Origin: Ramlibacter alkalitolerans
GTDB lineage: Bacteria > Pseudomonadota > Gammaproteobacteria > Burkholderiales > Burkholderiaceae_C
Direction of reading: 5' to 3'
Length of the DNA: 64,000 bases
Assembly (NCBI RefSeq): GCF_016722765.1
Contig: NZ_JAEQND010000005.1
Span: 62,001-126,000, forward strand
The translations under genes and the position numbers were made by a program. Positions 19,901-28,400 of the stretch are shown here, piece by piece. The notes beneath the pieces are model-generated. The model was given only the letters and a program-made list of their open reading frames with translations. It was not told where the DNA came from and made no database searches. The first letter of the stretch is position 1; every line of letters starts with the position of its first letter.

Positions 19901-20359
19901 ATGGCGAAGTTCAAGGAGAAGGCGCGCGCATTCCTGAAGGAGCACGAATCGCACCTAGCCCTCCAGCGGCTACGGCGGAACCAGGCACTGACGCCGACTG
20001 ACCTTCAGGAACTCGAGAGGATGCTGGTGCAGGCGGGGGGCACCGAGCCGCTGCTCGCAGACGCCAAGCGCGTTGGCCTGGGACTTTTCGTTCGGTCGCT
20101 CGTTGGACTGGACCGCGAAGCGGCCATGCACGCGTTCAGCGAGCTCCTTCAGGGCAGCAAACTGACTCCAGAACAGATTGAGTTCATCGGGTTGGTGGTC
20201 GAGGAGCTGACGCAGAATGGTGTTGTGCCCCCAGAACGTTTGTTTGAACCCCCCTTCACGGACATCAATGCGCACGGGCCGACGGCGCTCTTTCCGTCAG
20301 CACAGGTCACTCGCATCGTGGGCGTTCTAAACGAGATTCAGGCGCGCGCAGTAGCGTAG
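16961..20359 (+). CDS. hsdR: Type I restriction-modification system, endonuclease/translocase subunit HsdR
   Basis: 1132 residues. The motor and nuclease subunit translocates and cuts unmethylated DNA. Residues ~1-130 resemble DUF4145 (FLQAEWALVFEAAQKAEHHTHADARSACFYARRALELAVSWLY). A coiled-coil stretch follows at ~150-205. The PD-(D/E)XK nuclease has FVDYVLW and LVEAKR near residues 250-267. The SF2 helicase has Walker A ATGSGKT near 381, DEAH near 475, SVDMLDTGIDVPEV and QMLGRGTR. A C-terminal helical domain contacts the methylase. It starts 132 bases after hsdS and probably shares its transcript. It converges with the TIGR02391-like gene. Confidence 0.92.
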   Translation: MSNFAFLQAEWALVFEAAQKAEHHTHADARSACFYARRALELAVSWLYTHDKALKLPYQDSLSALIHEPTFRQLVGDALFTKARLVKDLGNQAVHSTRKVATSDAVAATRELFHFCFWLGRTYGRTGRPSPGLTFDAGLLPKSPSHSPAVTQSAEQLQKLGEQLREKDAKLSEVLASRAALDAELQKLREEVAAAKKANSAVPDTHDYAEAETRKAYIDLLLREAGWELDPKKNFEVEVTGMPNGQGTGFVDYVLWGDDGKPLMLVEAKRTTKSPMVGQQQAKLYADCLEQQYGQRPVICYSNGYEHWLWDDLSYPPRLVQGFYKKDELMLLVQRRGSRKKLAEAPVNGAIIERYYQTRAVRRVSATFEVDQQRKALLVMATGSGKTRTVIALADLLMRCNWAKRILFLADRVALVNQAVNAFKAHLPDSAPVNLVTDKATEGRVFVSTYPTMMGLIDETFDGQRRFGVGHFDLVVIDEAHRSVYQKYGAIFRYFDSLLVGLTATPKDEIDRNTYGLFELEAGVPTDAYDLDQAVADGHLVPPVAISVPLKFQREGIKYADLSEEEKAQWDELEWNEDGTAPDSVSAEELNKWLFNIDTVDKVLEVLMTKGQRVAGGDRLGKTIIFAKNNAHADFIEQRFNANYPEYKGHFARVVTYKTEYAQSLINDFSQKEKMPHIAISVDMLDTGIDVPEVVNLVFFKMVRSKTKFWQMLGRGTRLCKDLFGPGEDKKNFFVFDFCQNLEFFSQNPAGVEGAAAESLTTRLFKSRLEILGELDKRLKEGVAEAAPGPYGHPTLAELREWTVQSLVERVGAMNVDNFIVRPHRQAVERYAQPSAWKSLQPEDFDTLSSEVAALPSQLSDSDEEAKRFDLLVMRAQLAILQAKPDFMGLRQKIQAIAVALEDEMSIPAIKAEAMLIHAVAGDEWWQDVTVPMLETVRRRLRALVKLLPKGQKKVVYTDFEDEVGEGALIDLPQVTAGLNMAKFKEKARAFLKEHESHLALQRLRRNQALTPTDLQELERMLVQAGGTEPLLADAKRVGLGLFVRSLVGLDREAAMHAFSELLQGSKLTPEQIEFIGLVVEELTQNGVVPPERLFEPPFTDINAHGPTALFPSAQVTRIVGVLNEIQARAVA

Positions 20360-20404
20360 GGGCGCTGAGGGACAAGCTGTAGCAGCCCGCGCGCCGAAGG
20401 CTAT

Positions 20405-21232
20405 TCATGGAGGTGCAGTCTGGCGGCGCTCCGCCTTGTCCAGCTTACGGTGGACGAGAGATGACAGGGTTAATATGTCCAGAGCATCCTGTTCTGTCAT
20501 CGTCCACTCCACCTTTGCGTGATGCGCTAGTGGATTCCGGACGCAGCCGAAAAGACCGACCAGCAGGCTCACAAATCCTCTCTGTTCGCCCCGGTCGGTC
20601 TCCGACCTCAAGCTGTTGATGGCCAGTGTAGGAGCGTCCGCTTTACCGAACCCGAAGGCACGTTGCACTAGGTCCGCGCCGTCGCCATCGAGCCCCGATA
20701 GCGTGCGCACCTTGGCGGCGATGCTCTTGGTCGCCTCAAAGACAGCGTGAAAGTAGTTCTCCTGCAAGAGTTCTGCGCGACAAAACTGAAGGACGTCGGG
20801 ATGCACACCCCTGGCTGATAACGCCGCTGAGAGCCTGTTCGCACGCTGAAGCGCTTCCGTCAGCGTCTGAGCAGCACTAGCTCGACTAACCTTTCCGTCT
20901 TCTCGCACCTGATACCCCGACAGCAGGAGCACTGCGTTCAGGCGTTGACGTCTGAGCTCGAACAACGCTGGCGTATTCGTGTAGCGCACCGGCGCCATGG
21001 CGCGGTTAACGAACATGATGAGATAGTTGCCGATGCATTTCTCGTTCTGGATGGATGCGAGTGCGCTGTACAGGCGCTTCCACTTGGTGTTTGTCGAATC
21101 AACATCAGGAATCTCCGCATCCCTGAGAATGAAGCCAATCTCCGGCCCTGTCAGTCCATCGTTCGTGTCGCCGAGAACACGAGCCACAGCTTCGATGTGC
21201 GCCGATGTGAATGGCGCGAGACTGTCTGCCAT
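20405..21232 (-). CDS. TIGR02391-like (Ymh family) protein
   Basis: 275 residues from an ATG at 21232 with a GGAGG site five bases upstream. The C-terminal half (LLQENYFHAVFEATKSIAAKVRTLSGLDGDGADLVQRAFGFG...RNPLAHHAKVEWTMTEQDALDILTLSSLVHRKLD) matches the TIGR02391 family, a HEPN-like helical domain often found in defence islands and plasmids. RNPLAHH occupies the place of the Rx4-6H motif of HEPN ribonucleases. The N-terminal ~100 residues (NDGLTGPEIGFILRDAEIPDVD...) look like a winged-helix-like domain. It is the last gene of the NTPase / reverse transcriptase series, 65 bases after the RT stop, and so could be an effector or regulator of it. That link is inferred. Confidence 0.7.
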   Translation of the reverse strand: MADSLAPFTSAHIEAVARVLGDTNDGLTGPEIGFILRDAEIPDVDSTNTKWKRLYSALASIQNEKCIGNYLIMFVNRAMAPVRYTNTPALFELRRQRLNAVLLLSGYQVREDGKVSRASAAQTLTEALQRANRLSAALSARGVHPDVLQFCRAELLQENYFHAVFEATKSIAAKVRTLSGLDGDGADLVQRAFGFGKADAPTLAINSLRSETDRGEQRGFVSLLVGLFGCVRNPLAHHAKVEWTMTEQDALDILTLSSLVHRKLDKAERRQTAPP

Positions 21233-21297
21233 TTGCCTCCTTCATCGTTTGACCAGCATAGGTGGCCTATCCGCCTCCCGCGCAGCGCAAGCGGACT

Positions 21298-24200
21298 TCA
21301 TGCTGGACGGCCTTTGTAACCCGCAGGCGGATACTTCAGTTTCCTGGGCGCTTTCGCGACGGCAGTCGATTTGAACGGAGCAGGGTCCACTTCAAAAACG
21401 CTCACCGCAACCTGGTTGTTGCCATGAACATGCGCAATGAGCCGGTCTGGTTGCGGGAGGGGAATTTGGGCGGTTGACCCACCAAATTGGCCCATGTTCG
21501 CTAGTACCACTGGCTGGTACATGTGAAAGTGGAGGGCGGCCACCATGTTGTCGAAGGTTTGCACGTCCTGATTCAATGCCGCTACCAGGAACATGTCGGA
21601 CTTTTCGCGCAAGTCTGCGACCAGGTCCAGGTCCGTGGCGTCATAGCAAATCGCGGCCGCGATGCGGGTTCGGGTCTTCGTGCCTACGGGCAACTCCAGC
21701 AACGTCAGGTGAGGACGATGTCCCTTGATGCCCATCTCTAACTCGAGCTTCATCGGGTGCTTCTTGCCCTGCCAGACATACTGAATGCTTCTGCCATGGG
21801 CCGGAGACGCCGTTCTAATCATCCACAGCCCTTGATTCACTGGACCGCCGCGCTTGTGCGAATGAACAAAGGTGAGCCCGGTGAAGATGCTGGCCCGCAA
21901 CTTGTCAGAAAGGCGGCGCAGAAGAAAGACGTGCTCAGGGTGCACAGCCAACTCCGGGAACAATATGACGTCGACGATGGCGTCATCCTCGCTCTTTCCG
22001 CCTAACGCGATTCCCTTCGCAGAAGCCCAAGTACGCAGCTTCTGGTTGGCAAGTCTGCACACCTCGGCCAAATGTCGCCGGTGCGCAGCCAGCACCCCTG
22101 CCGTCCAGTGAATTGGGTCCTTCGTGTCGAACTCTTCTGACCGGGGGCGCATCGGCTGAACAATGGCGACGCGAAGGAGCCTTTCCCGAAGAGGCGCGCT
22201 GTCGTCGGTGGGCACCACGTACATTGGCGTTCGGCTTCGCCGGCCGAAAAGCGCCCGCTGCTCGGTGATGCGCTTGTCGAGAAGCTTCAGCAGCTCCTTG
22301 CGCGTGCGTACCTCGCCCGCCGCAGTTCCATTCTGCGCGCGGAACTCGACGCCAGGCCACTGCAGCAGCGTCGACAGGAAGCCAGAGAGCCACGGTGACA
22401 CGGGGCTGGGCTCGTCCATCAAACCGCGGGCGGAGTTAAGTAGTCCGAACCGGCGCTTGTACCAAGTACTCCGCAGCCCTTTATATCGGCCGACGTCTTC
22501 TGTCACCAGGTATCTTCTCGTGGTGAAGTCGAACTCCCCAGTTAGGGCGGCGCGAAGAATACGCCCGAGGCCATATAGCCATGCCTTGTCGTCGGCCACC
22601 CAAGGAGGGTTCTGGTACATGGGATTCGTGACCAAGTGCGTTTCAGAAGGAGCCATCGTCACCTGAATGAATCCGGCCTCGGTCGGTAACGCTTGTATTT
22701 CATCCCAGGCTGCACACTCCAGGACGATGTCGCTGGGAGTCAGACCGTTGGCGAGCCTGTCCTCGATTCCCTCTTGTTGAAGCAGGGACCGTGCGAGCAT
22801 CAATAGCCCGTTCTCCTGGCCGAAAATGTTCTCGTCGCTCGCCATCACCTGCGTCAGCGACCGCGGGGCTTGCCGCCCTTCGGTACTTCGTCGCGCAGGG
22901 GGCTTCCTAGCAGCGTCAATGAGACCGGTGGGAACGTATTTCTTCCAAGCAGCCGCGCGCACGCCCCGAGTGGAACGAATGGCTTCCAAAACGAGGTCCG
23001 GTCGACTCAGGACGATGGTCCTCACCGCGTGCTCTTGCTGCTTTTCATCGTCCGTATTCCTTAGGCCCTCTCTGAGCCAGACAGCGAAGCGTCTGCTGTC
23101 CGGGGTAAGCTGCTGGCCCACGAGGGCAAGCGGAATCGCTGTCACCAACCGGGCGGAGTGCGCCGGCGCGTACATCATTGAGCGCTGGAGCTCCACATAC
23201 GCTGCAATCTCGGGTGGCATGCTCGCCTGGTGTGCGGCCAAGGAGAAGTCGCCAATGGACGACAAATACAGGTACGCCTGCTGGAGAAGGTACCAGGGTG
23301 AAGTGGCGCGCTCGCTGATGATGCGGCGTGCAAATGCACCAAGGTCCTGGCGATACCCCGCTATATCCACAGAGTCTGGGTACTCCTCGCTGTCGCGGTA
23401 GCCGGTTTCGACCGCCCCCGCCCTCAAGAGGTCCGCAGACACGTACTCGGAGACACGTACTTCTCGCCACCGGTCAAGGTCCAGGTCCGTAGGTGCGCCG
23501 AACAGCTTCACGGTCAGCGCTTCCACCACCGGCGCCAGAAGCGCAGGATGCGGGTACAGGTCCATCCCGCAGCGCAGAAGCAACGCAAGCGACGGGTTCT
23601 CGGCCCAGCACTTCACGAGTTTTCTTGCTGTGGACTCGAACTCGTGGGCGATGACCGCACCTTCGCTGATGCCATCCACGAGAGCTTCCTCGCGCTCGGC
23701 GGGAGCGGTTACGTCGGCCATTGCCAAGCGATGCCGGAGCATCTGCGCCAATCGGGTGGCTACGAAGCGTTTGACCGTGTCATCGCGAACGTCTGTTGAT
23801 GGGACGGCTACCGTTGCCAACCGCATGCGCGAGCCCTTGGGCTCGGGGCGCTCTTCAATCTGGTCCGCCATCCACAAGAGGCCGTCCAATCCGCCCGCGG
23901 CTTGTACGAGCGACTCCAAGTCGAACGTGCCACTGAGCTCCGCGTTCAGAACGTCCATCAACGCAGACATGTTGCTCTGCGCCGAGATTGAACGGTATGG
24001 CGTTATCGTACGTTTGTGGTCCTCGCTCGAAAGCTTGAGCACGTGTTTGGCTTCGATTCTCTTGCAATGCTCCGTGAGTTGTGCTTCGACGAAAGACACC
24101 ACCTGCGCCAGAATTCCATTCAGCAACGCTTCTTGCGCCGGCGCTTCAACGACGATGCGAATGTCATCGACATAGCGGCTGTAGTCGAGAATCTTGACCT

Positions 24201-25281
24201 CGCCTGAAAGCGTCTTGCCGCTCGTGACCGCTTGGTGCATTGCACGGTCGAAGCCAATCATGTAGGCGTTCGCCAGGAAGCCGGACGCCACCAAGCCTTG
24301 CGGCAGTCCCAGATTCAGCGTCTTAGCATCGGCTTCTCGAATGAGCGGCGCGTGCACCTGGTCTTCGTCACGCCACTTCCAGGCAAAGATGCGCGTGGTC
24401 CGCGCCCAGAACACATCGTCAGCCCAGAGATGCTGCGGGTTGCCGGTGTTAGTCCGGTGCTCTAATTCAAATTTTCGGAGCTCTCCAACCAGCGCAGTGG
24501 TATCAATGCAGTCGAAGAACGACTTGATGTCCAGCGAAACAACGAATAGCTCCCGCCGCTTCGGCACTTGCGCGACTAGCTCAGCGCATATCCGCCGAGG
24601 CCTGGCCAGGAATAGCCGGTAATCCTGAAAGTACTGCCGATAGGTGCGACCGTTTCCCCAGGAAAAGTCCGCTCGGGGATGATGGTCGGGGGAAGTGACC
24701 TTCCATCGGCAATCCAGTCGATTTCCGTAGCTAACGGTTCCGGCTTCGCGAGCCTTCCAAAGGTCCGTCTCACCCGAGTCCCCTTGGGCTGACTCAATGG
24801 CCTCCGCCAGGCACATCATCACCGCCGTTGCCAATGTTTGGTCGCGGATACAGAGATGCGCCAAGGGACGAAGTTTCTGCGCTGAAGCTGCTCCCTCCTC
24901 GGTCGATGCTGAATTCGCGGACTTTGGCCTCCAGTCGTCGAACGCCGGGTCTGGGCCTAGGTCGTCCCAGTTCACATCCATCAGATTTTCAATCGAAGGC
25001 AGTGGTGCTCTTTCCGCGAACTCCCATCTAGCGTTCTTGGGCGCCGGCACAAGCAGCAGCGGAGCAGGCAAGAAATCCTGGGATTGCGCCTCCATCGACC
25101 AAGCAAGGAGTCTTGCCTCCAAGTCGATGGTGGATACATCCAGCTCGAGCACATCCGCATACCAGTTGTGCCTGCGAATGAACGCATGCGACTTCTTCCA
25201 GGCCTGCGAAAGCACCACTACGTCAGATAGGTACCGACCCTGAGGCGCCAGCTCCAGGTACTCGCTTCGAACAATCGTCAT
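21298..25281 (-). CDS. Reverse transcriptase-nitrilase fusion, defence-associated RT type 1 (DRT1, UG1 class)
   Basis: 1327 residues, starting at an ATG (25281) with a strong GGGGGAGGGAA site upstream. The reverse transcriptase domain has LDIKSFFDCID (residues 250-260, first catalytic Asp), GLPQGLVASG (325-334) and YVDD (370-373). All catalytic aspartates are present. A long helical middle region follows. The C-terminal ~280 residues form a carbon-nitrogen hydrolase (nitrilase) fold with a catalytic Glu in FPELAVHP (~1109), a Lys-rich GKKHPMKLE and the nucleophilic Cys in AICYDATD (~1212). RT fused to nitrilase is the hallmark of anti-phage DRT type 1. It lies 212 bases after a large NTPase-nuclease gene on the same strand and before a TIGR02391-like gene. 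Confidence 0.9.
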   Translation of the reverse strand: MTIVRSEYLELAPQGRYLSDVVVLSQAWKKSHAFIRRHNWYADVLELDVSTIDLEARLLAWSMEAQSQDFLPAPLLLVPAPKNARWEFAERAPLPSIENLMDVNWDDLGPDPAFDDWRPKSANSASTEEGAASAQKLRPLAHLCIRDQTLATAVMMCLAEAIESAQGDSGETDLWKAREAGTVSYGNRLDCRWKVTSPDHHPRADFSWGNGRTYRQYFQDYRLFLARPRRICAELVAQVPKRRELFVVSLDIKSFFDCIDTTALVGELRKFELEHRTNTGNPQHLWADDVFWARTTRIFAWKWRDEDQVHAPLIREADAKTLNLGLPQGLVASGFLANAYMIGFDRAMHQAVTSGKTLSGEVKILDYSRYVDDIRIVVEAPAQEALLNGILAQVVSFVEAQLTEHCKRIEAKHVLKLSSEDHKRTITPYRSISAQSNMSALMDVLNAELSGTFDLESLVQAAGGLDGLLWMADQIEERPEPKGSRMRLATVAVPSTDVRDDTVKRFVATRLAQMLRHRLAMADVTAPAEREEALVDGISEGAVIAHEFESTARKLVKCWAENPSLALLLRCGMDLYPHPALLAPVVEALTVKLFGAPTDLDLDRWREVRVSEYVSADLLRAGAVETGYRDSEEYPDSVDIAGYRQDLGAFARRIISERATSPWYLLQQAYLYLSSIGDFSLAAHQASMPPEIAAYVELQRSMMYAPAHSARLVTAIPLALVGQQLTPDSRRFAVWLREGLRNTDDEKQQEHAVRTIVLSRPDLVLEAIRSTRGVRAAAWKKYVPTGLIDAARKPPARRSTEGRQAPRSLTQVMASDENIFGQENGLLMLARSLLQQEGIEDRLANGLTPSDIVLECAAWDEIQALPTEAGFIQVTMAPSETHLVTNPMYQNPPWVADDKAWLYGLGRILRAALTGEFDFTTRRYLVTEDVGRYKGLRSTWYKRRFGLLNSARGLMDEPSPVSPWLSGFLSTLLQWPGVEFRAQNGTAAGEVRTRKELLKLLDKRITEQRALFGRRSRTPMYVVPTDDSAPLRERLLRVAIVQPMRPRSEEFDTKDPIHWTAGVLAAHRRHLAEVCRLANQKLRTWASAKGIALGGKSEDDAIVDVILFPELAVHPEHVFLLRRLSDKLRASIFTGLTFVHSHKRGGPVNQGLWMIRTASPAHGRSIQYVWQGKKHPMKLELEMGIKGHRPHLTLLELPVGTKTRTRIAAAICYDATDLDLVADLREKSDMFLVAALNQDVQTFDNMVAALHFHMYQPVVLANMGQFGGSTAQIPLPQPDRLIAHVHGNNQVAVSVFEVDPAPFKSTAVAKAPRKLKYPPAGYKGRPA

Positions 25282-25493
25282 CGAATTCCCTCCCCCATTA
25301 TTCTGCTCATCCTGTTCGTCGCGCATGCTTGGCCCACCAAGTCGCGAACGCTCGATGCCGGCCAACGTATCTGCGCTATGGCTTCCTGCTTACGAGTTTG
25401 ATGCGCCGCGCGCCAGAAATGGTACTGCTCGCGCGTGACTGCCTCCAATCAACCAAAGGAAGGCCACCAGCGCCAACCTATAACTCATTCGCG
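25282..25493 (-). other. 212-base spacer between NTPase-nuclease and reverse transcriptase genes
   Basis: Long for a spacer between genes that otherwise look like one transcription unit. It could hold a promoter for the RT gene or a small RNA, since some other defence RTs use a non-coding RNA. I see no clear hairpin or -35/-10 pair. Confidence 0.25.
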
Positions 25494-28400
25494 TCAGCTC
25501 GCCCGTGTCTTTGCATTCCCGATTTTCTTCGCACGGCTCGCCCTTCGCGCGCGAGTGCCGCTAGCAGCTCCGCTCGGAACGCGCTTTGCTCTCGCCTCAC
25601 GAAAGTTCTTCGGCTGGATTGCATTGATGCCGATGACTCGCAAGAACTTCGACGAGTCATCTCGCATCAGGGCATCGGCTCTCGACTGAAGTGCCTTAAC
25701 GAGGTCATCAAACGACAGGGCCCGGCGAGTCCCAGGGCATCTCCAGGTGCGCTTACGTTGAAGGACGATTACCAAGAACCCGGTGTTGGCATTTCGCTGG
25801 CGCATGTATTGCCCAACCAGTTGCTGCTCGAGTGCTTCGAAATACTCTGGCAGTGTCCATCGCTCCGACATCTTCAGCTCAATGGATGCTGTCAGGTCCA
25901 GAGATTCCTTGGCGCAGTGCACATCTCGACGGTTGTGTTCCGCTGTCTCGGGCTCACGTTGCACAACGAACTCGCCACGAGCGTGGTGCTTCAGTTCACT
26001 GGCGAGCAACTGTTGAAAATCGCTTTCGAGGGCAAGGCCGGACTTGTCTGTCTTCAGTGCCCGGAGCTCGACGGCGCTGAAAAACCGTCGAAGACTATGC
26101 TCGCCGTGCTCAATGTCGTACTTCACTGCAACTAGGGCGTTCTGGACTGCGAGGTCGAATGAGACCCGCCCTGTGATACCCGCCTCGAAATCCCGTTCGA
26201 ATTTCTCAAAGGCACGCTGGTCCAGTGGCGGCCGGGCGAACTGTGCTTCCCGCATGTGATATTGAACGCGCCTGAAGTACGGCCTCTGTTTGTCACCAAG
26301 CTTTAATTTGAGCCACTCCAGCACGTCGTATGCTCGTTGGGTGCGCGCCTCGGCTATCGCAGGAACAAAGGCGTCTCGGAAATCTTGGGCACTTTCCCGG
26401 CCGCCAATGGCATACACCTCGCCATCCGCGTGCTGAGCGTCGTCGGTAGGACGGACTACGTCGAGCGCAATCACATACAGGGCTCCCAACGCATCGACGC
26501 CATCGTGCGTCTCCGTTGCGATGCCGCTGAGGAGTGCGCCACGGTCACGCCCAAGCTCCATGGCAAGTGCATACACGAATGCCTTGGCCGCACCTGCGTC
26601 TTCAGCTGTCCATCCTTGCATCCGCTCCACAAAGCTGCGCGGATGCCGGCGAAGCCAGTGGCTTCCCCAGACCGTCGCTTGGCTAACCGCCTCTGCGCGT
26701 GTGGCGTGGTCTTGGGGCGATGCCGCGGCCGCACCCATGAAGGGCTCGCTCACCCTTTTCCATGCGAGCGCTTCGAACTCCGTCTGCGAAGCTGCGTCCG
26801 GGGCCACCGCCGTGGCGGTTAGCATCTTGTCGACGATAAAGCCGCGGCGGTCAGACTCTTCGCCTTCCAGAATTTGCCAAGCCAGAGGAGCAAGGCGTTC
26901 GCGAATCCGCTCCGGGGCTTGGTCGAGCGCGGAAAACAGGTTTCCGGCATGCTCGCGTGACACGGCGCCGGCACTTGCTGCCTTCGCGAGTCCCTCCAGC
27001 TCATCTCCCGCGATGTCTTCGTGCGCCCGCACTAGCGCCCAGAACCACTTCGGAAACCCGTTAATCTCAAACGCCGCGTAACGAATCGCCTGTCGTACCT
27101 CGTTCTCGCTGAGAGGAGGCAAATTCTTCCCTTCGCCTAGCTCTAAGTGGAGGGCCTGAAGGCCTGCCGCCGTGAGGTGATATGTGGAATTGGGCTCATC
27201 CTCTTTGAAGCGAGGGGGTTGAGAACGCCAGAAGTGGCCGAGTCCTTCGCGAACGGCTCCCGCCATTGCGTGTCCAGCTCTGTCCTCCAACTGCTTGAAA
27301 TCGACCTCGCCGTATCGTGACCGCCTGGTTGTGTGCAGCAGCCATCCTGCAAGCCAAGCAAATTCATTCAGAGCGGCTCCGCTGCGTATGGCTTCAATGG
27401 AGGCCTGAAGCGCTGCCTTGGCCGTGTCTGCGAGCTGCAAGCGGTCCTTCGGTTGTGGAGTGCGGGGGGCCTGCCCCGCCATCCGTTCTATGCGCGCCGT
27501 CTCTTCCCTGACCAACCGCCTCAAAGGCTCTGAGCCGAGGGTTGACACATCGTCGTCTGTTGGCACGCAGATGCTTCCGTACCCATACACCAACTGCCAC
27601 AAGTCACCCTTGGTGCCAGCTGCCCAACGCACCAGCATCGCGAAGTACGCCTGACGCACATCCGCACGTTCTTTAAGAGCCCCCTTCAACTCTCGAACAT
27701 CGGCGCTCCCGTGATGCGCGTCTCTTATCGCGCGGAATAGGATTAAGCACAGGATGGCCAATTTGTCTGCTGTCGGCGCGTGCTGGCGGCGCAACAAGAT
27801 GGCCAGAAGCTCGGCCGAGAACTCTACGAACCGCTCGTTCGTCATGTGAGTCGAAGGATTTCGACGCCCCTGCCTCCCGCGAACCTGCGACGCCTTCATC
27901 ACCAAGCCGCGCACTAGCCAATACAGCTGCTGGTCGGAAGCAGCAGGAACAAGCACCTCCTTCACGTCGCCTGTGAGATGAAATGCGGACCGTCCTCGCT
28001 CAAGGTACCTGCCTAGAACAATCACGACGTCCCGCGCATTCAGATAGGTCCAGCCGAGGGTTGCCACCACGCGCGAGGCAAACGATTCCGGCGTATGGGC
28101 CGAGAGTAGAAGGGCGCCCGCCAAGCCTTCAAGGTCCTCTTCACGCCCGAGCTCGAGGATGTAGTCTGCGTCCATCGTGGACCTCAGAAGGCTGTGATAG
28201 TCGCCGCGGTGCGATGACATCACCAAATCCCGCAGTACATCTGAACCCGAATAAGCGGCGATGTCGAGAAGCACGTCGCGCGCAACGTTGCTCCCCCCGT
28301 GTTCGTGAAAAAGCTCCAAAATCACGGACAGGGTGCGCGTGGAGCCAGCTTGCCAGTAGTGTTCTGAAGTGAGCCGAAACTGCCCGCGACCGGGCCAATC

